The notes under the pieces are model-generated. The model was not told the origin of the DNA. It did no database searches and saw only the letters and a list, made by a program, of their open reading frames with translations. This document shows, piece by piece, positions 8,395 to 17,940 of a stretch of DNA of 64,000 nucleotides (position 1 is the first letter of the stretch; every line of letters begins with the position of its first letter). The position numbers and the translations under genes are program-made. The stretch comes from Arcicella rosea (GTDB taxonomy: Bacteria > Bacteroidota > Bacteroidia > Cytophagales > Spirosomataceae): contig NZ_JACHKT010000022.1 of assembly GCF_014204325.1 (NCBI RefSeq), positions 1-64,000 of the forward strand, read 5' to 3'.

Positions 8395-11095
8395 TATAGT
8401 ATTAATATTAACTTCTTTACTCTATTTGGTCTTCCTTTTTGGAGTAGCCTACTGGGCAGAAAAGCGTTCGAAAAAGGGTAAAAGTATTGTTACCAATCCA
8501 TACATTTATGCTTTATCATTAGCAGTTTATTGCACCGCATGGACTTTCTACGGTTCTGTAGGCAGGGCAGTTACCAATGGAATTGAATTTATTGCGGTTT
8601 TTATAGGCCCTTCACTAATGATGCCTTTGTGGTGGATTGTACTTCGTAAAATCATCAGAATCTGCAAAGTACAACGCATTACTTCAATTGCCGATTTTAT
8701 TTCTTCTCGTTATGGCAAAAATGCCACCTTAGGTGTACTGGTAACGATTATCTGTATTTTGGGTATTTTACCGTACATCGCTATTCAACTTAAAGCCATT
8801 TCAAATAGTTTTTTAATCGTAGAAAAAGCCTCTGGAGAAATCAGCAGTAGTAGTTTTTTTACAGGAGATTTAGCTTTTTATATTACGATTGTTCTGTCTA
8901 TTTTCACCATTATTTTTGGTACCAGAACTATTGATTCTACCGAACGCCACGAAGGAATGGTAGCCGCCATCGCAGCAGAATCAATCATCAAACTGGTTGC
9001 TTTTTTAACAGTAGGTATTTTTGTTAGCTATTTTATTTTTGATGGGATTCCTGATATTTTTCAGAAAGCATCACAAGTACCATCATTAAAAAATGTTTTT
9101 GTATTCAATTCAGAACAAGACATTTCAGGTTGGTTTTGGCATTTATTGTTATCGATGATGGCCATTATGTTTTTACCTCGTCAATTTCAAGTTTCAGTTA
9201 TCGAAAATGTTGATGAAAAGCATTTAAACAAAGCACTTTGGCTTTTTCCTTTATACTTATTGCTGATAAATATTTTTGTAATTCCGATTGCGATGGGTGG
9301 CGTATTATTATTTCCCAGCCATACTATCAATCCAGACGAATATGTATTGGCAATTCCATTAAAATTCAATCAAGCATTTATAACTATATTTACTTATATC
9401 GGTGGTTTCTCTGCGGCTACCAGTATGATTATTGTGGAGACAATTGCACTCAGTGTAATGATTTCCAATAACTTAGTGATGCCAGTAATTCTAAAAAGTG
9501 CTTATCTACAAGACAAATTAGCTGGAAATCTGAGTTTGCTTGTAAAGACAATCAGACGTACTTCTATCGTCTTGATTCTTTTAATGGCATATCTATATTA
9601 TAAAACCATAGCGGGACATTACTCTTTGGTTTCTAACGGAATGGTTTCTTTTGCGGCAGTTTCTCAATTTGCACCAGCCATTATTGGTGGGATTTTCTGG
9701 AAAAATGGGACACAAAAAGGAGCTTTAATCGGCTTGTTGGTAGGCGTTTTGATTTGGTTTTATACATTAGTTTTACCTTCAATGGTTGGTGCTGGTTTTT
9801 TCCCACAGTCTATAATTGACCAAGGTTTTATGGGCTTATCTACCTTAAAACCTCTAGCCTTGTTTGGTTTAGAAGGCATGGATAGTATTTCGCATGGTAT
9901 ATTTTGGAGTTTACTGTTGAATATTTTTTGTTATGTATGTTTTTCACTTAACAGTCATCAAAGTTCGATAGAACATAATCAAGCGGTCATTTTTGTCGAT
10001 ATTTTTGAATATTCCGAACAAGTAGAAAGTCCAACAATTTGGCGTGGAACTGCCTATTTGTCTGATATTCAGTTATTACTCAGTAATTTTCTTGGAGAAA
10101 AAAGAGCAGAAAAAATATTGAAACTTTATGCTCAAAAACATAAAATTAAGCTGATTGCTGATAAGGCAGATCCTCAAATCGTTAGTTACGTTGAAAAAAT
10201 TCTTGCTGGAATTGTAGGAACAGCTTCTGCTAGAATCATGATTTCATCGGTTTCAAAAGAAGAAAAAATTTCTACAGAAGAAGTAATCAGTATTTTAAAA
10301 TCATCACAGAGTTTATTGTCGGCTAATAAAGAACTCAAACGTAAATCAGTAGCTTTAGAAAAAGCAACCGAAGAATTAAAAGAAGCAAACGAAATTCTTC
10401 AAAAAACAGATAAACTCAAGGATGACTTTCTATCAACTGTTGCCCATGAAATCAGAACGCCACTTACTTCTATTAGAGCTTTATCTGAAATCGTTTTTGA
10501 TAATCCTGAAATGGATTTAAGTGAAAGAGAACACTTTTTAGGAACAGTCGTAAAAGAATCTGACAGATTGAGTCGATTAATTAACCAAGTACTTGATTTA
10601 GAAAAATACGAGTCTGGAAAACAAAAATTGATTTTGGAAGATGTTGATATTCAAGAAATTGTAAAAGATTCTATTGATGCACTTTATCAACAAGCCAAAG
10701 AAAAAGAAATAAAAGTAGTTTTTATTCCCGACCGTTTTACACCAAGGTTTCAAGCAGATAAAGATAAATTAATACAAGTAGTCGTGAATTTGTTATCCAA
10801 TGCCATTAAATATTGCGAACCACAAAAAGGAGAAATTATTTTGGCAACACATTATGTGGAAGGCTGTGTTTATACAAATGTTCATGATAATGGTGCTGGA
10901 ATTGATAAAAATTTTCAGCGACTTATTTTTGATAAATTCTTCCAAGCTGAAGACCAAACAATCAAAAAACCTAAAGGAAGTGGTTTGGGGCTGGCAATTT
11001 CCAAAAAGATTGTAGAATTACACAACGGACAGATTTGGGTTGAAAGCCAAGTTGGTAAAGGTTCTAAATTTACCTTTATGATACCCATCGTTTAA
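8387..11095 (+). CDS. Sodium:solute symporter-histidine kinase fusion (CrbS/CbrA-like)
   Basis: The protein is 902 aa. Residues 1 to about 525 form a 13-helix SSS permease (WTFYGSVGRAVTNG and GTRTIDSTERHEGM are typical). A linker and coiled coil follow (about 640-675), then a HisKA domain with phospho-acceptor His687 in VAHEIRTPL, and an HATPase with N, G1 and G2 boxes (LLSNAIKY, DNGAGID, GSGLGLAISKKI). Proteobacterial relatives (CrbS, CbrA, MxtR) sense a solute and control carbon use; CrbS controls acetyl-CoA synthetase. The same neighbours occur here: a response regulator 41 bp downstream and acs after that. Whether the permease still transports cannot be told from the sequence. Confidence 0.92.
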   Translation: MNSIVLILTSLLYLVFLFGVAYWAEKRSKKGKSIVTNPYIYALSLAVYCTAWTFYGSVGRAVTNGIEFIAVFIGPSLMMPLWWIVLRKIIRICKVQRITSIADFISSRYGKNATLGVLVTIICILGILPYIAIQLKAISNSFLIVEKASGEISSSSFFTGDLAFYITIVLSIFTIIFGTRTIDSTERHEGMVAAIAAESIIKLVAFLTVGIFVSYFIFDGIPDIFQKASQVPSLKNVFVFNSEQDISGWFWHLLLSMMAIMFLPRQFQVSVIENVDEKHLNKALWLFPLYLLLINIFVIPIAMGGVLLFPSHTINPDEYVLAIPLKFNQAFITIFTYIGGFSAATSMIIVETIALSVMISNNLVMPVILKSAYLQDKLAGNLSLLVKTIRRTSIVLILLMAYLYYKTIAGHYSLVSNGMVSFAAVSQFAPAIIGGIFWKNGTQKGALIGLLVGVLIWFYTLVLPSMVGAGFFPQSIIDQGFMGLSTLKPLALFGLEGMDSISHGIFWSLLLNIFCYVCFSLNSHQSSIEHNQAVIFVDIFEYSEQVESPTIWRGTAYLSDIQLLLSNFLGEKRAEKILKLYAQKHKIKLIADKADPQIVSYVEKILAGIVGTASARIMISSVSKEEKISTEEVISILKSSQSLLSANKELKRKSVALEKATEELKEANEILQKTDKLKDDFLSTVAHEIRTPLTSIRALSEIVFDNPEMDLSEREHFLGTVVKESDRLSRLINQVLDLEKYESGKQKLILEDVDIQEIVKDSIDALYQQAKEKEIKVVFIPDRFTPRFQADKDKLIQVVVNLLSNAIKYCEPQKGEIILATHYVEGCVYTNVHDNGAGIDKNFQRLIFDKFFQAEDQTIKKPKGSGLGLAISKKIVELHNGQIWVESQVGKGSKFTFMIPIV

Positions 11096-11136
11096 ATTAC
11101 CTTAAAGAAAATCAACATTTACTTATTTTATACGAT

Positions 11137-11523
11137 ATGAAAAAGACAATAAAAGTATTAATCGTTGATGACGAACCTAGCATTTTGATGTCTCTTGAAT
11201 TTTTAATGAAGAAAGAAGGCTACAGTGTTTTCATCGCCCGTGATGGTTCAGAAGCTTTAGAAATTATTGAAAAAGAAGTGCCTTCTATTATTTTATTGGA
11301 TATTATGATGCCCCATGTAGATGGTTATGAAGTATGCCGACTTATTAAGGAAAGTATTCGTTTTCAACATATTAAAATCGTTTTTTTAAGTGCTAAAAAT
11401 AAAGAAGCTGATATTGAAAAAGGGTATTTAATTGGGGCGGATTTATATGTTTCTAAACCTTTTTCTACTCGAAGTTTAGTCGCAAAAATTAATACTTTGG
11501 CATTGGGGATTGTTTCAACTTAA
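11137..11523 (+). CDS. Receiver-only response regulator
   Basis: The protein is 128 aa, a single CheY-like REC domain. It has the acidic pair D11-D12, phospho-acceptor Asp55 (LLDIMMP) and the conserved Lys in the SKPF segment. The protein ends straight after alpha5, so it has no DNA-binding or enzymatic output domain, unlike CrbR, which carries a LuxR-type HTH. It lies 41 bp after the SSS-kinase and is its obvious phosphorylation partner. It may pass phosphate on, bind another protein, or feed back on the kinase. Confidence 0.9.
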   Translation: MKKTIKVLIVDDEPSILMSLEFLMKKEGYSVFIARDGSEALEIIEKEVPSIILLDIMMPHVDGYEVCRLIKESIRFQHIKIVFLSAKNKEADIEKGYLIGADLYVSKPFSTRSLVAKINTLALGIVST

Positions 11524-11787
11524 AGAAGGGAGAAATTTAATGATTTGATTTTAACTTATAGATAGTATCAAAAAACAAAATTCAGTAAAATAGTACTTAA
11601 TTATAATAAAAGTTCAAAATATCAACAGAAAAACTATACTTTGTTTAGTAAGGATAGCTATATTATTTTAGCGTAAAACCTGTAAAACAGTATTCAAATA
11701 AAGAAAATGTCTTGTACTTTTACAGTAGAAAATATTACAATCTGAAGCGAATCAATACCAACATAATTTCTAATATCCAAATTAATC

Positions 11788-13686
11788 ATGAATTTACAAA
11801 TTAGCTCCTTTGATGATTACGAATCAGCATATAACCATTCGGTATCAGACCCTGAAAGCTTTTGGGCAGAAATAGCACAAAATTTTCAATGGCGTAAACC
11901 TTGGAAAAAAACGTTAGAATGGGACTTCACCGCAGGAACTACCAAATGGTTTGCTGGCGGTAAAATGAATATTACTGAAAATGCACTCGACCGCCATTTA
12001 GCTACTCGTGGCGACCAGCCTGCTATCATTTGGGAATCTAATGACCCACAGGAAGAGTCTATAACGCTTACTTACAAAATGCTTCATCAAAGGGTTTGTC
12101 AGTTTGCGAATGTGTTGAAAAAGCATGGAGCTAAAAAAGGAGATAGAATTTGTATTTATATGCCAATGATTCCAGAATTGGCAATTGCAGTATTGGCTTG
12201 TGCTAGGATTGGCGCTATTCACTCAGTAGTTTTTGGAGGATTTTCTGCACAATCAATTGCTGATCGTATCAATGATGCACAATGTAATATTGTCATTACT
12301 TCTGATGGTTCTTTCCGTGGGAATAAAGAAATTGGCTTGAAATCTACCGTGGACGATGCTTTAATTCAATGTCCATCAGTACAAAAAGTAATCGTTTCTA
12401 CTCGTACACGTACACCAGTTTCAATGTTGAAAGGACGTGATGTTTGGTGGGAAAACGAAGTAAAAACAGTTTCCTCTGATTGCCCAGCAGAAGAAATGGA
12501 TGCAGAAGATATGCTTTTCATTCTTTATACTTCTGGTTCAACAGGTAAACCAAAAGGCGTTGTACATACTTGCGGAGGCTATATGGTTTATACCACTTAT
12601 ACCTTTGCGAATGTTTTTCAATATCAACCCGGACAAGTACATTTTTGTACGGCAGATATTGGTTGGATTACTGGTCACTCATATATCGTTTATGGCCCAT
12701 TATGTTATGGTGCTACATCTTTGATGTTTGAAGGCGTGCCGACGTATCCAGATGCTGGTCGTTTCTGGGATGTAATTGATAAACATAAAGTAGATATTTT
12801 ATATACCGCACCAACAGCGATTCGTTCGTTAATGGGTTTTGGACTTGATTATGTCAATGGGAAAGATTTAAGTTCATTAAAAGTCTTAGGTTCTGTTGGT
12901 GAACCAATCAATGAAGAAGCTTGGCATTGGTATAACGATAATATTGGTAAAGGGAATTCACCGATTGTAGATACTTGGTGGCAAACAGAAACTGGTGGAA
13001 TTATGATTTCGCCAATTGCTGGAATTACCAAAACTAAACCTTCTTATGCTACGCTACCTTTACCAGGTATTCAGCCTATTTTGGTGGATGAAAAAGGAGA
13101 GGAGATTGTTGGAAATGACGTTTCTGGAAATCTTTGTATTAAATTTCCTTGGCCAGGTATTATTCGTACTACTTATGGCGACCACGAACGTTGTATTCAA
13201 ACCTATTTTTCGACTTACAAAAACTTGTATTTCACTGGCGACGGCTGTCTGCGTGATGAAGACGGATATTATAGAATCACAGGTCGTGTAGATGATGTAA
13301 TCAATGTTTCTGGACATAGAATTGGTACAGCAGAAGTAGAAAATGCTATTAATATGCACTTAGGAGTAGTTGAATCTGCGGTGGTAGGTTATCCACACGA
13401 CATCAAAGGTCAAGGTATTTACGCTTATGTAATTTGTGAAAAAGTACCAGATCAAGATGAAGATTTAACTCGTAGAGATATTTTAGCAACCGTTACTCGT
13501 GTAATTGGACCGATTGCAAAACCAGATAAAATTCAATTTGTAAGCGGTTTGCCTAAAACTCGTTCAGGTAAAATCATGAGAAGAATTTTAAGAAAAGTAG
13601 CCGAAGGAGAAACTTCCAATCTAGGTGATACTTCTACTTTGTTAGACCCAAGTGTTGTGGATGAAATCAGAGAAGGAGCTTTGTAA
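11788..13686 (+). CDS. acs: Acetyl-CoA synthetase (AMP-forming)
   Basis: This enzyme activates acetate with ATP and CoA to acetyl-CoA via acetyl-AMP. The protein is 632 aa, close to the family length. Visible motifs are the ATP-binding loop ILYTSGSTGKPKG, the WWQTETGG acetate-pocket segment, GRVDDVINVSGHRIGT (hinge), and PKTRSGKIMRR with the catalytic Lys595, the usual acetylation target. With malate synthase and citrate synthase in the same window it completes an acetate-assimilation set. It is preceded by 264 bp without a gene, so it probably has its own promoter. Confidence 0.96.
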   Translation: MNLQISSFDDYESAYNHSVSDPESFWAEIAQNFQWRKPWKKTLEWDFTAGTTKWFAGGKMNITENALDRHLATRGDQPAIIWESNDPQEESITLTYKMLHQRVCQFANVLKKHGAKKGDRICIYMPMIPELAIAVLACARIGAIHSVVFGGFSAQSIADRINDAQCNIVITSDGSFRGNKEIGLKSTVDDALIQCPSVQKVIVSTRTRTPVSMLKGRDVWWENEVKTVSSDCPAEEMDAEDMLFILYTSGSTGKPKGVVHTCGGYMVYTTYTFANVFQYQPGQVHFCTADIGWITGHSYIVYGPLCYGATSLMFEGVPTYPDAGRFWDVIDKHKVDILYTAPTAIRSLMGFGLDYVNGKDLSSLKVLGSVGEPINEEAWHWYNDNIGKGNSPIVDTWWQTETGGIMISPIAGITKTKPSYATLPLPGIQPILVDEKGEEIVGNDVSGNLCIKFPWPGIIRTTYGDHERCIQTYFSTYKNLYFTGDGCLRDEDGYYRITGRVDDVINVSGHRIGTAEVENAINMHLGVVESAVVGYPHDIKGQGIYAYVICEKVPDQDEDLTRRDILATVTRVIGPIAKPDKIQFVSGLPKTRSGKIMRRILRKVAEGETSNLGDTSTLLDPSVVDEIREGAL

Positions 13687-13705
13687 TAGATTACTGATAT
13701 ATTGT

Positions 13706-13743
13706 AAAAATAGGTTTCGCTTTTAACGAAACCTATTTTTTTT
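13706..13743 (+). terminator. Terminator after acs
   Basis: A stem TAGGTTTCG/CGAAACCTA (13711-13719 with 13727-13735) is flanked by A5 and T8 tracts. Confidence 0.85.
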
Positions 13744-14248
13744 GATATGACATTCAAAAGCCTTTTATGTTAATTTTTGTTAAGAGCAATTAGATTTAAC
13801 ATAATCCATACTTTTAACCTAAATCGTTCTATTGATGAGCCTTCTATTTTGTTAATGTAGGATTGAAAATTTGAAATGTGCTGATAATCAGCTAATTTGT
13901 GTAGATTTTGAAATAGACATTGTTGGAAAAATTATTTGTAAAGGATGATTTTAACCATCTTTTTGAAGTTCTGCATGGATTTTGGTTAAGTAATGTAAGG
14001 GATAGACCCTCAGTTTTTTGGATAAAAATGTGTAAATTGCACCCTTGATTTATCAAAAGCTATTTGAAAAAGTAGAATTTGATAAATTTTTCTTACAATT
14101 TTTTAAGGTTTAAGTTCACGTTAGCGTATCTGAATATTAAATGATTGTTTCACGAAACCCTTATTGTAAAACGATTTGATATAATCATTTTCAATATCAA
14201 TTGTACTACATAGTTAGGCTTTTGCGGTAGGTTTCTAAATATGTTATT
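13744..14248. other. Intergenic region without a recognisable gene
   Basis: About 500 bp of AT-rich sequence lie between the acs terminator and the RlpA-like gene. No open frame with coding character, no tRNA and no clear hairpin was found. It presumably holds the RlpA promoter, but no full -33/-7 match stands out. Confidence 0.5.
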
Positions 14249-14812
14249 ATGATTTTAAAAACAGTTTTCCTACTTTTTACTGCTACAATTACAGCATTTA
14301 CGACTCCTTCCAAACCAAAAAGAACGATTAACGGAAAGATTTCGTATTATGCAAGTAAGTTTGAAGGACGAAAAACTTCTAGCGGTCAACGTTATAAAGC
14401 TAACCGCAGAACAGCTGCCCACAAATCGCTTCCATTCGGTACTTTATTAGAAGTAACCAACAAAGGAAATGGAAATGTGACCATCGTAAAAGTAAACGAC
14501 AGAGGTCCACACAGCAGAGGCAGAATTTTGGATGTATCTTATGCAGCAGCGAAAGATTTAGGATTATTAGGCTCAGGAACAGCCTCAGTTACAATTAAAG
14601 TACTTTCTTTTGGTGATGGAGTTGTGAGTTTGAACGAAGAAGAAGATGTAATTCCAGTAGGAACTGATAGTACTAGCACCCAACAAGTATCAATGGTTGA
14701 TATACTTCTCAGTAAAAAACCAATGTACATGATGGTTGTAAAAGATTCAAATGGAAGAATCAGGTTAGATTCAACAGCAATCAGACCTTTAAATCTTGCC
14801 ATTAAGGAATAA
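14249..14812 (+). CDS. RlpA-like septal ring lytic transglycosylase family protein
   Basis: The protein is 187 aa with an N-terminal signal sequence (residues 1-19). It has a double-psi beta-barrel from about 27 to 120: GKISYYASKFEG, ASSGQRY-like TSSGQRY, AAHKSLPFGTLLEV and VNDRGPHSRGRILDVS. His58 and Asp84 align with the catalytic residues of RlpA transglycosylases, which cut naked peptidoglycan strands. A SPOR domain, present in proteobacterial RlpA, is absent; the C-terminal 65 residues are unassigned. No lipobox Cys is seen, so it is likely a soluble periplasmic form. Confidence 0.85.
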   Translation: MILKTVFLLFTATITAFTTPSKPKRTINGKISYYASKFEGRKTSSGQRYKANRRTAAHKSLPFGTLLEVTNKGNGNVTIVKVNDRGPHSRGRILDVSYAAAKDLGLLGSGTASVTIKVLSFGDGVVSLNEEEDVIPVGTDSTSTQQVSMVDILLSKKPMYMMVVKDSNGRIRLDSTAIRPLNLAIKE

Positions 14813-14813
14813 C

Positions 14814-14847
14814 AAAAAAGGCTTCGCAATTTGCGAAGCCTTTTTTG
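14814..14847. terminator. Bidirectional terminator between convergent genes
   Basis: A 10-bp perfect stem GGCTTCGCAA/TTGCGAAGCC (14820-14829 with 14831-14840) is flanked by A6 and T6. It serves both the RlpA-like gene and the converging barrel protein. Confidence 0.85.
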
Positions 14848-14874
14848 TTATAAGAATTAATTTTCGATAAGATT

Positions 14875-15459
14875 TTACTTTCCGCCAAAGCCAAAAGTTA
14901 AACCTGCATTTACCATAAAGAATTTAGAGGAGGTACTAAAGTCAGCATTGGTTGGCGAACCATTGTTTGAACCATCTTTATTGTCAAAAATAAAGTTATA
15001 AGAACCTTCTGCAAAAATCCCTAAATTCCCGATTGGAATAGCAATTCCCAGCTTTGGAGCAGCACCAAATTTAGAAGTAGTATTTTCAGAACTAACTCCC
15101 AAAACATTACCTTTTAAAGTGGATCTGAAAACACCAGCTTCAGCACCAACATAAGGACGTACAACTCCTTTTGTTAAATAATACTCAAACATACCAGTGA
15201 TTGGCACAATCGTGTTGGTAAATTCATACCCTGTTCCCTTAAATTCTTCTTTAATGGATTTTACGCCTACACCCACAGCAAATTGTTCAGTAACAAATAC
15301 TTTGGCCTGTAAACCCGCACCATAAAGCCCTTTTGCATCTTTTGAATCTGGCGCAAAATATGAACCATGAATTCCTAAAGAGAATTGTGCATTAGCTTTC
15401 TGAGTAGTAGCGATAAAAGCTGTCGCTAAAATGGCGAATGTTAAAAATAACTTTTTCAT
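14875..15459 (-). CDS. Small outer-membrane beta-barrel protein (porin/OmpW-like family)
   Basis: The protein is 194 aa with a signal peptide ending near KANAQ (residue 24). About eight amphipathic strands follow, and it ends LTFGFGGK. Segments such as FAVGVGVKSI, YYLTKGVVRPYVGAEAGVF and GIAIPIGNLGIFAEGSYNF are typical of the outer-membrane beta-barrel domain common in Bacteroidota. No enzyme motif is present, so it is a structural or small-pore protein of unknown substrate. Confidence 0.75.
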   Translation of the reverse strand: MKKLFLTFAILATAFIATTQKANAQFSLGIHGSYFAPDSKDAKGLYGAGLQAKVFVTEQFAVGVGVKSIKEEFKGTGYEFTNTIVPITGMFEYYLTKGVVRPYVGAEAGVFRSTLKGNVLGVSSENTTSKFGAAPKLGIAIPIGNLGIFAEGSYNFIFDNKDGSNNGSPTNADFSTSSKFFMVNAGLTFGFGGK

Positions 15460-15610
15460 ATCTTAATAATTTTAATGAAGAGATAGAATATTCTTCTGTT
15501 TATATCAACCAATGAAAAAAGCTTGTTCCATAGCTAATTTTGTTCTTTTCTGGGGTGTTTTTTACTCGTTTTAGTGTTCAAAAAGTTTTTTTGGTTTATA
15601 AAAAGCCCCA

Positions 15611-15648
15611 AAAAATAATGGGGAAAACCTAGTAGATTTTCCCCATTA
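15611..15648 (-). terminator. Terminator of the S9 peptidase gene
   Basis: An 11-bp stem AATGGGGAAAA/TTTTCCCCATT (15618-15628 with 15638-15648) is followed, on the minus strand, by a T-rich run. Confidence 0.7.
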
Positions 15649-15671
15649 AAATATCAAAAGAATGTTTTTTC

Positions 15672-17819
15672 TTATTTTGTGGCGATATAACGCTCAAAAA
15701 ACTCGTAAATTCTAAGCATTCTATCTATTTTCTGACGAACATTTCCTGTTCTTGAAAGTTCATGTGTTCCACCTGGCATACGAACGTACTCAACTTCTTT
15801 GCCCATTATTTTTAATGATTTATACATCATTTCAGACTGAATTACGCCAGTTCTTAAATCATTTTCGCCGTGTTTAATCAAAAATGGCGTTTTGATTTTA
15901 TCTACATAAGTATAAGGAGATTCTCTTTCTAAAATTGGTTTAATGTTACTTTCCCAAGGATAGCCGCCAAAATAATTTGGCGTAAGTCGCCAAGCGTTGC
16001 CTTCGCCCATAAAAGTAGAAAGTTCATAAACTCCACGCTGTGCAAAAGCAGCTTTAAAACGATGGTCGTGCGAGATAATCCAAGCCGTTAAATAACCAGC
16101 ATAAGAACCACCTGTAATTACTTGTCTGGAAGTATCAACCCAACTTGCTTTTGCAGCATCGCTTGTTGCGGCTAAAACATCTTCCGTTGGCCCATTGCCC
16201 CAATCTTGATAATTTGAAAACTGGAAATCCTTTCCGTAACCACCTGAACCTCTGGGATTAGTATAAACCAAACCATAACCTTGTGAACAAAAGTATTGGA
16301 ATTCATGCCACATTGATGCTTCGCCAGGTCCCCACATGGCAGTTGGTCCTCCGTGCATATTTAGTAATAATGGATATTTTTTACCAGCTTCAAAGTTGGC
16401 AGGTTTCATAATCCAGTACTCTACCGACTGACCTTTTGAGTTTTTATAAATTCTTTTCTCAGGAAAACTCAAGGCTTTATTTTGTAGCCATTCGTCATTA
16501 TGAGCACTTAATTTAACAGCATTTTTCATTTGTAAATCTGCTGTATATAATTCAGAAGGGTTTTTTACTTCAGTTTTAGCAAAAAGGATTCGTTCTTTAG
16601 AAATATCAAAACTGCTGATTCCTGTATCATAATCACTTAGCTTTTCGATTTTTTTCGTCTGAACATCTAATTTATAAACAGGTACTCCACCATTTGAACT
16701 GGCTGTGAAATATACAAACTTACTGTCGTCTGTCCATTCAAAACTATTAGCAGCTCTGTCGAAAGTAATAGATGTTTTATTGCTACCATCAGCATTTGCT
16801 AAAATAATCTGATTAAAACCCAACCAATCAGTTTTAGACATCGTAGCAATCAACAATTTTCCATCAGGCGATGGCGAAGCACTATTATATGAAATTCCTT
16901 TTTCAGCAATAATTTGTTTTGAACCCGAACCATCTGCATTTAATAAGACAATCGAAGAATTCAATTCTCTGTCTGGATGTTGTAAACTATCTCTACCACT
17001 CGAAGCATAGATTTTTTGGCTATCTGCCGACCAACTTCCACCATTATACGACCAGAAACCTTTTGTTAACTGTACAGGTTTTGCTCCTTCTTTAGCATCA
17101 ATCACAAATAAAAGATTGAAACGAATTTCTGGTTCAGTCGTCGATTCTCCTTGAAAATTTAAGCGGGTAATTACTTTTGCTTTTTTATCTTCCACATCTT
17201 TTTCAAGATATGCTCTGATTTCTTCGATACTTCCGTTTGGATTAGCCTTTACTTTTTTATCATTTTTCAAGAAATCATTACTTTTAAAACCAGCTTTTTC
17301 AATCGACCAAGAAGGCAATTTTTTACTAGGATTGATTAATGAATCTTTCAATAAATCTGAAAAAGTAACATTGGCAGAAAATAAAATTTTAGTGCCATCT
17401 GGCGACCATTGAGGATTACTCGCTCCGTATTTAAAATCTGTTAGTTGAAATGCTTCGCCACCATCTAAAGGCATTAAAAAGATTTGAGATTTACCTTTCA
17501 AATTTCTTGAAAAAGCAATCTGTCTGCTATCCGCCGACCAAGTAGCAGCTCCAACACTTTCAGTTCCACGAGTTAATTGTTTAACAGTCTGAAAATCAGT
17601 AAGCCATAGGTGAGTGCGATAGTCGAAATCCAATTTATCTGTTTCGCTACTTTCGTTGGTTCTTAAAGCATAAATGGCTTTTTTGCCGTCTGGAGCTATA
17701 GATATATTAGCAACTTGTTTGATTTTAGTCATATCTGTAACCAAAATCTTTTCTTTTCCTTTTTGAGAAAAGGCTATTTGTGTGAGGAATAATGATAAAA
17801 GCAGAAGTGTTTTTTTCAT
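15672..17819 (-). CDS. S9-family prolyl oligopeptidase (secreted dipeptidyl/acylaminoacyl peptidase)
   Basis: The protein is 715 aa from the ATG at 17817-17819, which directly precedes a signal peptide (MKKTLLLLSLFLTQIAFSQ). The upstream in-frame ATG would add 16 residues that spoil it. Residues about 30-450 are a TolB/PD40-type beta-propeller with repeated WSPDG and WSADS strands. The C-terminal alpha/beta hydrolase holds the triad Ser572 (GGSYAGYL), Asp654 (ENDLRTG) and His686 (GGTHEL). Such exported enzymes remove dipeptides or acyl-amino acids from oligopeptides. It is divergent from the polysaccharide synthase operon and not obviously part of it. Confidence 0.92.
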   Translation of the reverse strand: MKKTLLLLSLFLTQIAFSQKGKEKILVTDMTKIKQVANISIAPDGKKAIYALRTNESSETDKLDFDYRTHLWLTDFQTVKQLTRGTESVGAATWSADSRQIAFSRNLKGKSQIFLMPLDGGEAFQLTDFKYGASNPQWSPDGTKILFSANVTFSDLLKDSLINPSKKLPSWSIEKAGFKSNDFLKNDKKVKANPNGSIEEIRAYLEKDVEDKKAKVITRLNFQGESTTEPEIRFNLLFVIDAKEGAKPVQLTKGFWSYNGGSWSADSQKIYASSGRDSLQHPDRELNSSIVLLNADGSGSKQIIAEKGISYNSASPSPDGKLLIATMSKTDWLGFNQIILANADGSNKTSITFDRAANSFEWTDDSKFVYFTASSNGGVPVYKLDVQTKKIEKLSDYDTGISSFDISKERILFAKTEVKNPSELYTADLQMKNAVKLSAHNDEWLQNKALSFPEKRIYKNSKGQSVEYWIMKPANFEAGKKYPLLLNMHGGPTAMWGPGEASMWHEFQYFCSQGYGLVYTNPRGSGGYGKDFQFSNYQDWGNGPTEDVLAATSDAAKASWVDTSRQVITGGSYAGYLTAWIISHDHRFKAAFAQRGVYELSTFMGEGNAWRLTPNYFGGYPWESNIKPILERESPYTYVDKIKTPFLIKHGENDLRTGVIQSEMMYKSLKIMGKEVEYVRMPGGTHELSRTGNVRQKIDRMLRIYEFFERYIATK

Positions 17820-17895
17820 GGTTGATGAAGGATTATGAATTTTAAAATGAAAAAATAATTTTAACAAACAACATTACTAAAAAATCCACGAAAAG

Positions 17896-17926
17896 TTTGA
17901 CTTTTGTTGATTTGCATATAGTTTTG
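17896..17926 (+). promoter_or_regulatory. Promoter of the GT2-GH26 operon
   Basis: TTTG at 17896-17899 and TAGTTTTG at 17919-17926 are spaced 19 bp apart, an exact match to the Bacteroidota -33/-7 consensus. The start of transcription would be near 17933, leaving a leader of about 8 nt before the ATG at 17941. Confidence 0.65.
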
Positions 17927-17940
17927 CGTGAACTACTTAA

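Noticed and set aside
8387-11095. Hybrid proline permease only (PutP)
   Set aside because: The C-terminal HisKA/HATPase with intact H, N and G boxes shows a sensor kinase fusion.
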